From contig NZ_CP045995.1 of the NCBI RefSeq assembly GCF_016899425.1, forward strand, positions 62,001 through 126,000: a stretch of 64,000 bases of DNA, given 5' to 3'. The notes below the pieces were generated by a model. The model was not told where the DNA came from. It saw only the letters and a list, made by a program, of their open reading frames with translations, and ran no database searches. The position numbers and the translations under genes were made by a program. The stretch comes from Burkholderia sp. MS389 (GTDB taxonomy: Bacteria > Pseudomonadota > Gammaproteobacteria > Burkholderiales > Burkholderiaceae). Below, one piece after another: positions 33,435 to 42,033 of the stretch; within the stretch, counting starts at the first letter, position 1, and every line of letters begins with the position of its first letter.

Positions 33435-34439
33435 TCAGATCCGCGCGAGCGCCGCCAACTCGCCCGCGATGCGCCCGAGCGGCAGGATCGCGCGCGCCGC
33501 GCCGAGCGTCGCGGCTGCCTTCGGCATTCCGTACACGGCGCTGGTCGCCTCGTCCTGCGCGATCGTATGGTAGCCCTTCATTCGCAGCGCCTTCAGGCCG
33601 ATCGCGCCGTCGCGCCCCATCCCGGTGAGCAGTACGCCGATCACGCGGCCGGGCCAGTGCTCGGTCAGGCTGTTGAAGAATACGTCGACCGACGGACGAT
33701 ACGGCGTGGCGGCGGGTTCCCGCGTGTATTCGAGCGTGCCGGCGCGCGTGATGCGCAGGTGATCGTCGGTCGCGGCGAGCAGCGCGACGCCCGGCTGCGG
33801 GCGGTCGCCTTCGTGCGCGACGCGCACGGCGAGCCGGGTCTGACCGTCGAGCCATTGCGCCATGCCTTCGGCGAACGCGCGATCGACGTGCTGCACGATC
33901 ACGATCGGCGCATTGAAATCGGCCGGCAGGCTGCCGAGGATCGACGCGAGCGCGCCGGGGCCGCCGGCCGATGCGCCGATCGCGACCAGCGGGCCGGCGC
34001 CGCCGCGCGCGGCCGCGCCCGTGACGCGCGTGCCGCCCGGCGCGTCGAGCAGACGGCCGATCTGGTCGATCTTCGCGAGCAGCAGTTTCGTCGTGTCGCC
34101 GGCCGCGCCGTCGCCGAGCCGCGGCGTATCGACCGCGTCGAGCGCACCGGCGCCCATCGCCTCGAACACGCGCCACGCGTTCGCGCCGATGCAGCTCGTC
34201 ACGATCAGGATCGCGCACGGTCGTTCGGAGCGCATGATCCGCCGCGTCGCTTCGATCCCGTCGAATTTCGGCATGATCAGATCCATCAGCACGATGTCGG
34301 GCGGCTGCGCGGCGCACAGTTCGACGGCCTGCGCGCCGTCGGTCGCGACCCACAGCACGCGGTGCTCGGGCCGTCGCGCGATCGCGCGGCGCATCGCCTC
34401 GACGGCAAGCGGGAGGTCGTTGACGATGCCGATGTTCAC
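33435..34439 (-). CDS. wspF: CheB-like methylesterase, WspF
   Basis: This is a 334-residue response regulator methylesterase with a GTG start (NIGIVNDLPLAVEAMRRA); a GGAG lies about 10 nt upstream. The receiver domain carries DIVLMDLIMPKFDG, and the CheB catalytic domain has IGASAGGPGA (Ser), VQHVDRAF (His) and LTGMGRDGAIG (Asp). It removes methyl groups from the WspA receptor and resets the pathway; loss of WspF locks WspR on in Pseudomonas. Here only wspF and wspR are present; no wspA-E genes are found upstream, where an unrelated gene runs the other way. Confidence 0.88.
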   Translation of the reverse strand: MNIGIVNDLPLAVEAMRRAIARRPEHRVLWVATDGAQAVELCAAQPPDIVLMDLIMPKFDGIEATRRIMRSERPCAILIVTSCIGANAWRVFEAMGAGALDAVDTPRLGDGAAGDTTKLLLAKIDQIGRLLDAPGGTRVTGAAARGGAGPLVAIGASAGGPGALASILGSLPADFNAPIVIVQHVDRAFAEGMAQWLDGQTRLAVRVAHEGDRPQPGVALLAATDDHLRITRAGTLEYTREPAATPYRPSVDVFFNSLTEHWPGRVIGVLLTGMGRDGAIGLKALRMKGYHTIAQDEATSAVYGMPKAAATLGAARAILPLGRIAGELAALARI

Positions 34440-34753
34440 AAGCGGAATTCTCCGGTCGGTTCGTAGTGTTGTTGGAGGTGGGCCGGGTTCATGGAAGGTG
34501 CAGCCGGTTCGGCGCGTCCGGGCGGCATCGGCGGCCGGACGGCGCGGCATTCTTTTGGGTTGACGACGCCCGAATGCTGTCATGCGGCGCGGGCGGCGGC
34601 AATCGAAAAATTTGCGCATGGTGCCGTTTCAGTGCGTTTCCTCTATGGCGATGCCGCATTGCCTGCAAGCGGGCCAGTCGATCCCGTCCGGACACGCCGC
34701 AAAAGTCCGCATGTTACCGTGCCGGCATCGACAAAAAGAAAGGAGAGAACCGG
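34440..34753. other. Divergent intergenic region between wspF and a hypothetical gene
   Basis: About 314 bp carry no supported gene. The side near 34595-34640 (ATCGAAAAATTTGCGCATGG) is AT-rich and promoter-like. AAAGGAGAGAACC before 34754 is a good ribosome binding site for the downstream gene. Lack of any wsp gene here shows that the wspFR pair is separated from a complete operon. Confidence 0.45.
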
Positions 34754-35182
34754 ATGACCGTGCCCGATACCGTCCTCGTCAGCCGCGACCCGCATGCGCC
34801 GATCGTGATCGAGCAGGACGGCCGTTTGCTGTACCGAATCCACATCGAGAGCGGACACGCGTCGTTCTACCGCGATTTTCCGGTCGAACCCGATGCGGTG
34901 CACGTGCTGCGCGACGACGCCGAACGCTATTACTTCCTGTTCGCGGCGCTTCACCATCCGTACCAGTTGAGCGAGACGAACCTCTGCGACGCGGAGCGCG
35001 AGCGGTATTTCAGCACGATCCTGTTCGCCGGCCGCGACGCGGTCGAAGCCTTCATGACGGAACGCGATCGTGCCAGCAACGGCGCGGTGGCGAATTTGCT
35101 GGGGATCTTCACGCAGGCCGATTACCGACAACTGCGCGACGGCCGGTGGTTCGGCGTGGGCGCGGGCACGCCGGCTGCATAG
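34754..35182 (+). CDS. Conserved hypothetical protein, 142 aa
   Basis: This soluble protein starts MTVPDTVLVSRDPHAPIVIEQ after a good Shine-Dalgarno (AAAGGAGAG). It has a beta-rich first half (RLLYRIHIESGHASFYRDFPVEPDAVHVL) and a helical second half (CDAERERYFSTILFAGRDAVEAFMTERD). It has one cysteine, no signal peptide and no membrane segment. The family is not recognised; its shape is similar to small immunity-type or Imm-like proteins, but no toxin is adjacent. It is convergent with a 74-residue gene at 35232. Confidence 0.6.
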   Translation: MTVPDTVLVSRDPHAPIVIEQDGRLLYRIHIESGHASFYRDFPVEPDAVHVLRDDAERYYFLFAALHHPYQLSETNLCDAERERYFSTILFAGRDAVEAFMTERDRASNGAVANLLGIFTQADYRQLRDGRWFGVGAGTPAA

Positions 35183-35208
35183 CGGCCCGTACCGCGGCAT
35201 CGGGCCGC
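35182..35208. terminator. Hairpin between convergent hypothetical genes
   Basis: GCGGCCCG (35182-35189) pairs perfectly with CGGGCCGC (35201-35208) over an 11-nt loop, right between two convergent stops. There is no T-run, so it may only slow polymerase or stabilise 3' ends. Confidence 0.4.
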
Positions 35209-35231
35209 GCAGCGGCCCCGCCGCCGCGCCG

Positions 35232-35456
35232 TCAATGGCTGCGCGCGTAGCCCTGGATCAGCGCGCGCATCATCCCTTCGACCGTCGCGTCGAGCAGGTC
35301 GCTTTCCTGCTCGGCTTCCTCGACGAGCGCGGCATAGGCGGTCGCGAGCGTCACGCGGTCGACTTCATGGCGTTGCTCCATCAGCGTCACCATCCCGTCC
35401 TTCGCCAGATGGGCGGAGAACGCGCGGCTGCCGATGGTCTGGAATACGTCAATCAT
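35232..35456 (-). CDS. Small helical protein of unknown function, 74 aa
   Basis: The protein MIDVFQTIGSRAFSAHLAKD... is predicted to be almost all alpha helix, with a central acidic segment (ALVEEAEQESDLLDATVEGMM). It has no signal peptide. I do not recognise the family. Coding bias agrees with this frame and the upstream region contains a GGGAGAG (35463-35458 on the minus strand), so it looks like a real gene. Confidence 0.55.
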   Translation of the reverse strand: MIDVFQTIGSRAFSAHLAKDGMVTLMEQRHEVDRVTLATAYAALVEEAEQESDLLDATVEGMMRALIQGYARSH

Positions 35457-35617
35457 GGCGGCTCTCCCGTACGTTGCCGATGCTTTTCAGTTTAGTCGGC
35501 GTCCCGGGCCCGCGCCACGCGTGCGGGCCGGCCCGCCCGATTCGTCCGATGAAATGTGACCGACACACGGCGCGGGCACGGTGTCCGTCGGCTTCAACGT
35601 TTACCCGAACCGGCGAA

Positions 35618-35642
35618 TTATCGACTTTTTATCGATAAAGTC
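35618..35642. promoter_or_regulatory. Palindromic operator-like site upstream of the DUF969-DUF979 operon
   Basis: TTATCGA (35618-35624) and TCGATAA (35632-35638) form a perfect inverted repeat, nested with GACTTT...AAAGTC (35623-35642). It lies about 90 bp before the DUF969 start and is AT-rich in a GC-rich setting. The TATCGATA core is reminiscent of GntR-type operators, but no GntR gene is adjacent. Confidence 0.5.
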
Positions 35643-35731
35643 TCGTGTTAGATTTCGCCGTCCGAGCCCGATGCAAACCGGGCCGGCCGCGCGCGGACGA
35701 CGTGCCGCGCGTCCAGACACAAGGAGGGGAA

Positions 35732-36421
35732 ATGCTGGTGCTGATTGGCGTGCCGATCGTCGTGATCGGCTTCGCGCTGCGCTTCAATGCGCTGCTGGTG
35801 GTCACGATCGCGGGGCTCGCGACGGGGCTGGCGGGCGGGCTGAATTTCGTCGACATCGTCAGCGCGTTCGGCAAGGCGTTCACCGAGAACCGCTACATGG
35901 GGCTGATCTGGCTCACGCTGCCGGTGATCGCGCTGCTCGAGCGCAACGGGCTCAAGGAGCAGGCGAAGCGGATGATCTCGCGGGTCCAGGCGGCCACCAC
36001 GGGCCGCGTGCTGATGCTGTACTTCGTGCTGCGCCAGGCGACCGCCGCGCTCGGCCTCACGTCGCTCGGCGGCCACGCGCAGATGGTGCGGCCGCTGATC
36101 GCGCCGATGGCCGAGGCCGCCGCGGTCGGCCGGCACGGCGAACTGCCCGAGTCGGTGCGCCAGCAGATCCGCGCGCATGCGTCGGGCGCGGACAACGTCG
36201 CCGTGTTCTTCGGCGAGGACATCTTCATCGCGATCCAGTCGATCCTGCTGATCAAGGGCTTTCTCGAACAAAACGGCATCGCCATCGAGCCGCTGCACCT
36301 GTCGGTGTGGGCGATCCCGACCGCGATCGCCGCGCTGCTGATTCACTGCACGCGCCTCGCGCTGCTCGACCGCCGGCTCGCGCGCGGCTTCGGCCTGGTG
36401 AAGCAGGAGGGCGCGCGATGA
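35732..36421 (+). CDS. DUF969 membrane protein
   Basis: This is a 229-residue protein with a strong Shine-Dalgarno (AAGGAGGGGAA) before the ATG. The sequence has about six hydrophobic segments: residues 2-30, 56-68, 88-105, 155-172 and 190-212 are clearest. The conserved core TLPVIALLERNGLKEQAKRMI and LRQATAALGLTSLGGHAQMVRPLIAPMAEAAA fits DUF969. The downstream DUF979 gene overlaps it by 4 bp (ATGA), implying translational coupling and probably one transporter made of two parts. These families resemble two halves of a permease. The substrate is unknown; from memory relatives sit near pyrrolidone-carboxylate peptidase genes, hinting at 5-oxoproline. Confidence 0.82.
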   Translation: MLVLIGVPIVVIGFALRFNALLVVTIAGLATGLAGGLNFVDIVSAFGKAFTENRYMGLIWLTLPVIALLERNGLKEQAKRMISRVQAATTGRVLMLYFVLRQATAALGLTSLGGHAQMVRPLIAPMAEAAAVGRHGELPESVRQQIRAHASGADNVAVFFGEDIFIAIQSILLIKGFLEQNGIAIEPLHLSVWAIPTAIAALLIHCTRLALLDRRLARGFGLVKQEGAR

Positions 36422-37368
36422 TCGGCCTCGAATCGCTGTACACGCTCGCCGGGCTGATGTTCGCCGCGTTCGCGTACTTCAACCTGACGGACCGCACGAA
36501 CCCGCGGCGCGTCGTCAATTTCGCGTTCTGGGCCATCTACGCGGTCACGTTCCTGTTCGGCGCGCTGCTGCCGCATTTCGTCACAGGGTGCCTGGCGATC
36601 GCGCTCGCGCTGATCGCCGGCTCCGGCAAGCTCGGCCGCGGCCAGTCGGACGAGGCAGGCGTTGCGGCGGCCGTGCGGCGCGAGACGCTCGCGCAGCGCT
36701 TCGGCAACCGGCTGTTCCTGCCCGCGCTGCTGATTCCGCTCGTCACGCTGATCGGCACGTTCGCGCTGAAGCTCGTGCCGTTCGTCGAGCCGAAGAGCGT
36801 GACGCTGATCTCGCTCGTGCTCGGTACGATCGTCGCGTTCGTCGTCGCGCTCGCGATGCTGCGCGATTCGCCCGTGCATGCGCTGAAGGAAGCGCGCCAC
36901 ACGATGGACGCGGTCGGCTGGGCCGCGATCCTGCCGCAGATGCTCGCGGCGCTCGGCGCGCTGTTCGCGGTCGCGGGCGTCGGCGGCGTGGTGTCGGGGC
37001 TCGTGAAGGAGTGGGTGCCGATCGATTCGCCGTTCGCGGTGGTCGCGGCCTACACGGTGGGCATGGCGCTGTTCACGATGATCATGGGCAACGGCTTCGC
37101 CGCGTTCCCGGTGATGACGGCCGGCATCGGCCTGCCGCTGATCGTCCATCAGTTCCACGGCAATCCGGCGATCATGGGCGCGATCGGGATGCTGAGCGGC
37201 TTCTGCGGTACGCTGATGACGCCGATGGCCGCGAACTTCAACATCGTGCCCGCGGCGCTGCTCGAACTGAAGGACAAGAACGGCGTGATCAAGGCGCAGT
37301 GGCCGACGGCCGTGCTGCTGCTGGCCGTGAACACGCTGCTGATGTACGCGTTCGTATTCCGCTTCTGA
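36418..37368 (+). CDS. DUF979 membrane protein
   Basis: This is a 316-residue protein with about eight to ten hydrophobic segments. It starts MIGLESLYTLAGLMFAAFAYFNLTDR and has the conserved core MIMGNGFAAFPVMTAGIGLPL and GFCGTLMTPMAANFNIVPAALLELKDKNGVIKAQ near the C-terminus. The latter resembles the substrate loops of di-/tricarboxylate-type (IT superfamily) carriers. The start overlaps the stop of the DUF969 gene (ATGA), so both proteins should be made in equal amounts. Confidence 0.85.
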   Translation: MIGLESLYTLAGLMFAAFAYFNLTDRTNPRRVVNFAFWAIYAVTFLFGALLPHFVTGCLAIALALIAGSGKLGRGQSDEAGVAAAVRRETLAQRFGNRLFLPALLIPLVTLIGTFALKLVPFVEPKSVTLISLVLGTIVAFVVALAMLRDSPVHALKEARHTMDAVGWAAILPQMLAALGALFAVAGVGGVVSGLVKEWVPIDSPFAVVAAYTVGMALFTMIMGNGFAAFPVMTAGIGLPLIVHQFHGNPAIMGAIGMLSGFCGTLMTPMAANFNIVPAALLELKDKNGVIKAQWPTAVLLLAVNTLLMYAFVFRF

Positions 37369-37372
37369 TTCG

Positions 37373-38410
37373 ATGGACGAGATCCTCATGACCGACCGAC
37401 TGACCCCCGAACTCGCGTCGAAATTCGCGTCGCTCGCGCTCGCACACCTGACCCGCGAATATCCGAACAAGCTCACGCATGCGCTCGAAGGTCCGCACGA
37501 CGTGCAGGGGCCGCGCGCGCTGCACCCGATCTTCTACGGCAGCTACGACTGGCACTCGTGCGTGCACGGCTACTGGCTCGTGCTGCGCGTGCTCGAACGC
37601 TACCCGGCATTGCCGGAGGCCGAGCGCATCGTCGCGATCGTCGACGCGCACTTTACCGACGCGAACGTTGCCGGCGAACGCGCGTATCTCGCGCTGCCGC
37701 ACAACAGCGGCTTCGAGCGGCCGTACGGCTGGGCATGGCTGCTCGCGCTCGTCGCGCAGCTCGAGCGGCTCGCGCTGAAGGGCGTGTTGCCGCAGGCCGC
37801 GCGCTGGGCGAAGACGATGGCGCCGCTGGCCGACCTGTTCGTGTCGCGCTTCGAGACTTTCCTGCCGAAGGCGACCTATCCGCTGCGCGTCGGCACGCAC
37901 TTCAACACCGCGTTCGCGCTGGCGCTCACGCTCGATTTCGCGCGCGATACGCAGCGCGACGGGCTCGCCGCGCTGATCGTCGATACCGCGAAGCGCTGGC
38001 ACCTGAACGACGTCGCATGCCAGGCGTGGGAGCCGTCGGGCGACGAATTCCTGTCGCCCGCGCTGATGGAAGCCGAACTGATGCGGCGCGTGCTGCCGGC
38101 CGCCGAATTCGACGGCTGGTTCGCGCGCTTCCTGCCCGACCTCGCGCGCGGCGAGCCGGCGACGCTGTTCGAGCCGGCGACGGTCAGCGACCGCAGCGAC
38201 GGCAAGATCGCGCACCTCGACGGGCTGAACCTGAGCCGTGCGTGGTGCCAGCGTTCGCTGGCCGGCGCGCTGCCGGAAGGCGATGCGCGGCGCGCGAAGC
38301 TGCTCGATGCGGCCGACCGGCATCTCGCGAGCGCGCTCGCGCACGTGGCGGGCGACTACATGGGCGAGCACTGGCTCGCGACGTTCGCGCTGCTCGCGCT
38401 GGACGCGTAG
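37373..38410 (+). CDS. DUF2891 family protein
   Basis: This is a 345-residue soluble protein, 4 bp after the DUF979 gene and co-transcribed. It is alpha-helical, with conserved motifs HPIFYGSYDWHSCVHGYWLVLR, LPHNSGFERPYGWAWLLAL and ACQAWEPSGDEFLSPALMEAELM. The HxxYGSYDWHSCVH and PYGW motifs suggest an (alpha/alpha)-barrel hydrolase or lyase, but no activity is known to me for DUF2891. A Met at codon 6 is an alternative start. Its link to the transporter-like pair suggests that it processes the imported compound. Confidence 0.85.
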   Translation: MDEILMTDRLTPELASKFASLALAHLTREYPNKLTHALEGPHDVQGPRALHPIFYGSYDWHSCVHGYWLVLRVLERYPALPEAERIVAIVDAHFTDANVAGERAYLALPHNSGFERPYGWAWLLALVAQLERLALKGVLPQAARWAKTMAPLADLFVSRFETFLPKATYPLRVGTHFNTAFALALTLDFARDTQRDGLAALIVDTAKRWHLNDVACQAWEPSGDEFLSPALMEAELMRRVLPAAEFDGWFARFLPDLARGEPATLFEPATVSDRSDGKIAHLDGLNLSRAWCQRSLAGALPEGDARRAKLLDAADRHLASALAHVAGDYMGEHWLATFALLALDA

Positions 38411-38526
38411 CGCGCGAAACCCCGCCAGCGGCAAGGTCTTCGGCGCGCGGCTATACTCGCCGCTCGGGCCGCTTCGCGCTGCATGCGTGGCGCGAAGCGC
38501 GCCATCCGCCAGTTCGCCGTCTCGCC

Positions 38527-38850
38527 ATGGACAAGCTTATTTCCTACGTCGCCGCGATCCACGGGCTCGCCGGGTCCGTGTCGGTCGTGTCGCACGCGAC
38601 ATCGCATGATCGCTGGACCGACGACGACGTCGAGGTCACCCGCGACGAAACCGAATACCGGTTCGATAACGGCGCGATCGTGCGCCGCTCGGTCGAGCAG
38701 GACCGTGCGCCGTCCGACCTGCTGTGCGCCGAATGCTGGATCGACTACGACGTGCTGCGCCATCCCGATGCGCAGCCGATCAACCCGTCGCGGTTGACGT
38801 TCGACAACGCGTGCCGCGAAACCTTCTGGCTGCGGTACCACCTCGCGTGA
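38527..38850 (+). CDS. Conserved hypothetical protein, 107 aa
   Basis: This soluble protein starts MDKLISYVAAIHGLAGSVSVVSH. It is acidic in the middle (WTDDDVEVTRDETEYRFDNG) and ends with CRETFWLRYHLA. Two cysteines stand close in LLCAECWIDYDVL. There is no signal peptide or known domain. The high-GC third-position bias supports coding in this frame. It follows the DUF2891 gene by 116 bp. Function unknown. Confidence 0.6.
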   Translation: MDKLISYVAAIHGLAGSVSVVSHATSHDRWTDDDVEVTRDETEYRFDNGAIVRRSVEQDRAPSDLLCAECWIDYDVLRHPDAQPINPSRLTFDNACRETFWLRYHLA

Positions 38851-38991
38851 ACGTGCGCGCCATGCATGAGTGCTTGAGGCTGCATCAGGCCGGCGGCCGA
38901 CGAAGCGCGTGCCGGGGATGTCGGCGCCGCCGGTCTCGTCGAACACGCGAGTTTGCTGGTGTTATTCGAGCAAGATTGTCAACAGAGAGCG

Positions 38992-39126
38992 ATGAATAAA
39001 AAGGCTTGCCGCCTGATGTATGCCCGGTTCCGGCGAATGGTAGTGGCCCTCGAGGAAGCGGCAAGTACCTTGGCCGCACGCGCTTGCCGATTGCCGCTGC
39101 TTCGCAGGCGGCGAGCTATCCATTGA
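38992..39126 (+). CDS. Possible small basic protein, 44 aa
   Basis: A short frame from ATG (MNKKACRLMYARFRRMVV...) ends with TGA at 39124-39126 and is preceded by AACAGAGAGCG, a weak ribosome binding site. The product would be strongly basic and helical with RRRRAIH at its end. It lies in the AT-richer patch. The call is weak because length and composition alone cannot prove coding. Confidence 0.25.
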   Translation: MNKKACRLMYARFRRMVVALEEAASTLAARACRLPLLRRRRAIH

Positions 39127-39237
39127 CCAGTGCGCATGTGGTCCAGGTGCACAACGGATTGCCGCAAGTAAATACCACGAAACCATCGGATGCCGGGGAG
39201 GGCAGTCAATAGCTCTATTGTGTTATCCCGCTTTGCA

Positions 39238-39516
39238 ATGCAGATTGATATAAAAAGCGGAGCACACGGGACGACCTCGATAACTCTCGATTTAGGTTCA
39301 GGAAAACGCGCGACATTGACTCGCGCCACAGGTTCTATCGATGCAAGCCGATCGATGAGGCAACGCAGCGCCGTTTCGGAATTGATGCTGCACTGGTCGA
39401 AATATGCGGGCCTCACTGCCAACGCGTTGGCGTACATGCGGCAACTGGGTCTGGATGTGCTTCAGGGCACGCCGCTTGACGCGCTCAAATCCGCCCGGCT
39501 GCTGGCGTTTCCATGA
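39238..39516 (+). CDS. Hypothetical protein, 92 aa, in AT-richer DNA
   Basis: The frame starts MQIDIKSGAHGTTSITLDLGSGKRATLTR, with beta-strand-like alternation, and continues as helices (AVSELMLHWSKYAGLTANALAYMRQLGLDVLQ). It has a lower GC third-position bias than its neighbours. A frame from 39190 is longer but without a better start. No family is recognised. It may be acquired DNA or a fast-evolving orphan. Confidence 0.4.
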   Translation: MQIDIKSGAHGTTSITLDLGSGKRATLTRATGSIDASRSMRQRSAVSELMLHWSKYAGLTANALAYMRQLGLDVLQGTPLDALKSARLLAFP

Positions 39517-39797
39517 CGCCTGACGCGACGCGCATACCTCGGTCCGCCTCCGCCCTGGCACAGGCGCGAGCGTGCGGGCAGTTCCCGCTGCAGCGCGCCG
39601 CCGAGCGGTAAATAGGCAACCGATGGAAGGGTTTTTGTACTAATTCAGTCAATCTTTCATGGAAGGCGACCGCCTTTGCGTCGCATGCAACACCGCTTTC
39701 CATGACGAGGGCCGACGCGGCGGCGGCGACTCGCTACACTGCCGTACCGGTTGGACGGGCCCCGGCATCAGGCCCGCGAGCAAGGAGACAAAAGAGG

Positions 39798-40859
39798 ATG
39801 GACACCCCACGCGCAGCGGTCGTCACGTACCGCGGGAAGGCGATCGAGAACACGCACATCGCCCATGTGGCGGTCGTCGATGCACGCGGCCGGCTGCTGG
39901 CCCGGTTCGGCGATCCGTTCCGGATGACGCTCGCGCGGTCGGCGGCCAAGCCGGCCCAGGCGCTGTCGGTGATCGAGACGGGCGCGCCGGAGCGCTTCGG
40001 CTTCGACGACGCGGACATCGCGCTGATGTGCGCGTCGCACAGCAGCGAGGATCGTCACATCGAACGCACGCGCGCGATGCTCGCGAAGGTCGCCGCGCAC
40101 GAATCGGATCTGCGCTGCGGCGGCCATCCGCCGTTGTCCGACGCGGTGTACCGGGCGTGGATCAAGCGCGACTACACGCCGACCGGCGTATGCAGCAACT
40201 GTTCGGGCAAGCACGTCGGGATGCTGGCCGGCGCGCAGGCGATCGGCGCCGCGATCGCCGATTACCATCTGCCCGACCATCCGATGCAGGTGCGCGTGAA
40301 GCAGGTGGTGGCCGATGCATGCGGGCTGCGCGACGACGAGGTCGACTGGGGCATCGACGGCTGCAACCTGCCGACCCCGGCGTTCTCGCTGGATCGGCTG
40401 GCGCGCCTGTACGCGTCGCTGGCCGACGGCGCGGACGCGGTGGAAGCGGGCGGCGCGCTCACGGACCGCATTCGCGCACTGGCGCGCATTCACCGTGCGA
40501 TGACCGCTCATCCGGAGCTGGTGGCCGGCGAAGGGCGCTATTGCACGGTGCTGATGAACGCGTTCGGCGGGCAGGTGGTCGGCAAGCTCGGCGCGGATGC
40601 GTGCTACGGAATCGGCGTGCGCGCGTCGGAACGCACGCGGCAACTCGGCGCGGACGGCGCGCTCGGCATCTCGGTGAAGATCGAGGACGGCAATCTCGAC
40701 GTGCTCTATATGGTCGTCAGCGAAATCCTCGAGCGGTTGCAGATCGGTACGGCCGAGCAGCGTGCGCAATTGTCCGCGTTCCACCGGCCGCGGATGCTCA
40801 ACACGCAGGGCGTCGAGTTCGGGCACGCGACGTTCCCGTTCGAATTGCAGGCGGCCTGA
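39798..40859 (+). CDS. L-asparaginase II family protein (thermolabile, Rhizobium AnsA-type)
   Basis: This is a 353-residue enzyme. It matches the asparaginase II family (PF06089), unrelated to E. coli AnsA/AnsB: an early RGKAIENTHIAHVAVVDARG, then MTLARSAAKPAQALSVIETG, CASHSSEDRHIERTRAML, CSNCSGKHVGMLAGA and GIDGCNLPTPAFSL. The catalytic Ser-Lys pairs lie in LARSAAKPAQ and NCSGKH, with conserved cysteines C (GVCSNCSGKH) that bind zinc in this class. It hydrolyses asparagine to aspartate and ammonia in the cytoplasm. RBS AGAGG precedes the ATG. It is convergent with the LysR gene, and aspartase and an AnsP-like permease follow. Confidence 0.9.
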   Translation: MDTPRAAVVTYRGKAIENTHIAHVAVVDARGRLLARFGDPFRMTLARSAAKPAQALSVIETGAPERFGFDDADIALMCASHSSEDRHIERTRAMLAKVAAHESDLRCGGHPPLSDAVYRAWIKRDYTPTGVCSNCSGKHVGMLAGAQAIGAAIADYHLPDHPMQVRVKQVVADACGLRDDEVDWGIDGCNLPTPAFSLDRLARLYASLADGADAVEAGGALTDRIRALARIHRAMTAHPELVAGEGRYCTVLMNAFGGQVVGKLGADACYGIGVRASERTRQLGADGALGISVKIEDGNLDVLYMVVSEILERLQIGTAEQRAQLSAFHRPRMLNTQGVEFGHATFPFELQAA

Positions 40860-40883
40860 ACGCGGTCGCCGCGCCGATGCCGT

Positions 40884-40902
40884 CGGCCCGCAATCCGGGC
40901 CG
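40884..40902. terminator. Hairpin between convergent asparaginase and LysR genes
   Basis: CGGCCCG (40884-40890) pairs with CGGGCCG (40896-40902) across the loop CAATC. It is symmetric and sits in the 57-bp gap between two convergent stops, so it could act on both transcripts. No T-run. Confidence 0.45.
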
Positions 40903-40916
40903 TACCGCGGCGCGCG

Positions 40917-41891
40917 CTACGCGCGTGCGTCGCGAATCTTCGCCAGTTCCCGCTCCGACAGCTCGCCGATCTGCGCGAGGTGTTCCGCGAGAAAATCCTT
41001 CAGCACGCGCAGCTTCGCCGAGCTGCGTCGGTTCGCCAGATACGCGATGTAGATGAATTCGCCGGTCAGCCGGTTCTGCAGCCGGTAGCGCGGCAGCACG
41101 GCTTCGAGCTGGCCGCTCGCGAGCAGGTCGCGCACCAGCCAGATCTCGAATTCCGCGATGCCGAGCCCCGCGCAGGTCGCCTCCAGCAACAGCTCCGAAT
41201 GGTCGGTGACGAGATTGCCGGCCGGCAGCACGCTGTGCCGCGTGTCGCCGCGCACGAGCTCCCAGCGCGGATCGCCTTCCGGGTGCACGTAGCGCAGGCA
41301 GTTGTGATGCTTCAGGTCGTCCGGCGTCGCCGGGCGTCCGCAGCGGTCGAGGTAGCCGGGCGTCGCGCACAGGATGCTGTCGTTGCGCGACAGCCGGTGG
41401 ACGACCAGGTTGTCCAGGTAGTTCTCGCCTTCGTGGATGTCGAGATCGAAGCCGCCGGCCACGAGGTCGTTGTGGTTGTCGGTGAGCCGCACGTCGAGCT
41501 GGATCGTCGGGTAGCGCGCGAGAAACGGCGCGATCAGCGGCGCGAGATGGCGGCGGCCGAACGCGACCGGCGCGGTGAGCTTCAGCGGGCCGCTCGGCTG
41601 CGCATTCAGCTCGGCGACGACACGCAGCGTGTCGTCGAGATCGGCGATCAGTGTGACCGCGCGCTCCAGATAGATATGGCCGGCCTCGGTGAGCGTCACG
41701 CTGTGCGTCGAACGGTGCAGCAGCGCGACGCCGAGCGCCTCCTCGATCGCGGTCACCTTGCGCGCGACCGTCGACGTCGACACGTGCATCTCCTTCGCGA
41801 CCGCCGAAAAACTCCCCGTTTCGACCACCCGCACGAACGTGCGCATCGCGCCCAGGTGATCGATGCCGGTTTCTCTCGCGCCTTTTTTCAT
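40917..41891 (-). CDS. LysR family regulator of the asparagine/aspartate cluster
   Basis: This is a 324-residue regulator. The start at 41891 ([26 protein letters not shown]) is preferred to one 24 bp upstream. The helix-turn-helix is [28 protein letters not shown], followed by a CrgA-type effector domain ([35 protein letters not shown]). It is divergent from aspA (142 bp between) and convergent with the asparaginase gene, a position that fits control of the whole asparagine cluster by asparagine or aspartate. The role is inferred. Confidence 0.83.
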   Translation of the reverse strand: MKKGARETGIDHLGAMRTFVRVVETGSFSAVAKEMHVSTSTVARKVTAIEEALGVALLHRSTHSVTLTEAGHIYLERAVTLIADLDDTLRVVAELNAQPSGPLKLTAPVAFGRRHLAPLIAPFLARYPTIQLDVRLTDNHNDLVAGGFDLDIHEGENYLDNLVVHRLSRNDSILCATPGYLDRCGRPATPDDLKHHNCLRYVHPEGDPRWELVRGDTRHSVLPAGNLVTDHSELLLEATCAGLGIAEFEIWLVRDLLASGQLEAVLPRYRLQNRLTGEFIYIAYLANRRSSAKLRVLKDFLAEHLAQIGELSERELAKIRDARA

Positions 41892-42033
41892 TCGATTCTC
41901 GCTGTTGCGTCCCACGCAAAACCGCTTTCGATAATACAGAAGGGAGCTTGTTTTTGCAAAGGCATAGAATGCGAACCCGTCGCGTCGGCAAGCGGCGGCC
42001 GGCGAGCGGCACGAGACATTTCAGGAGGGCACG

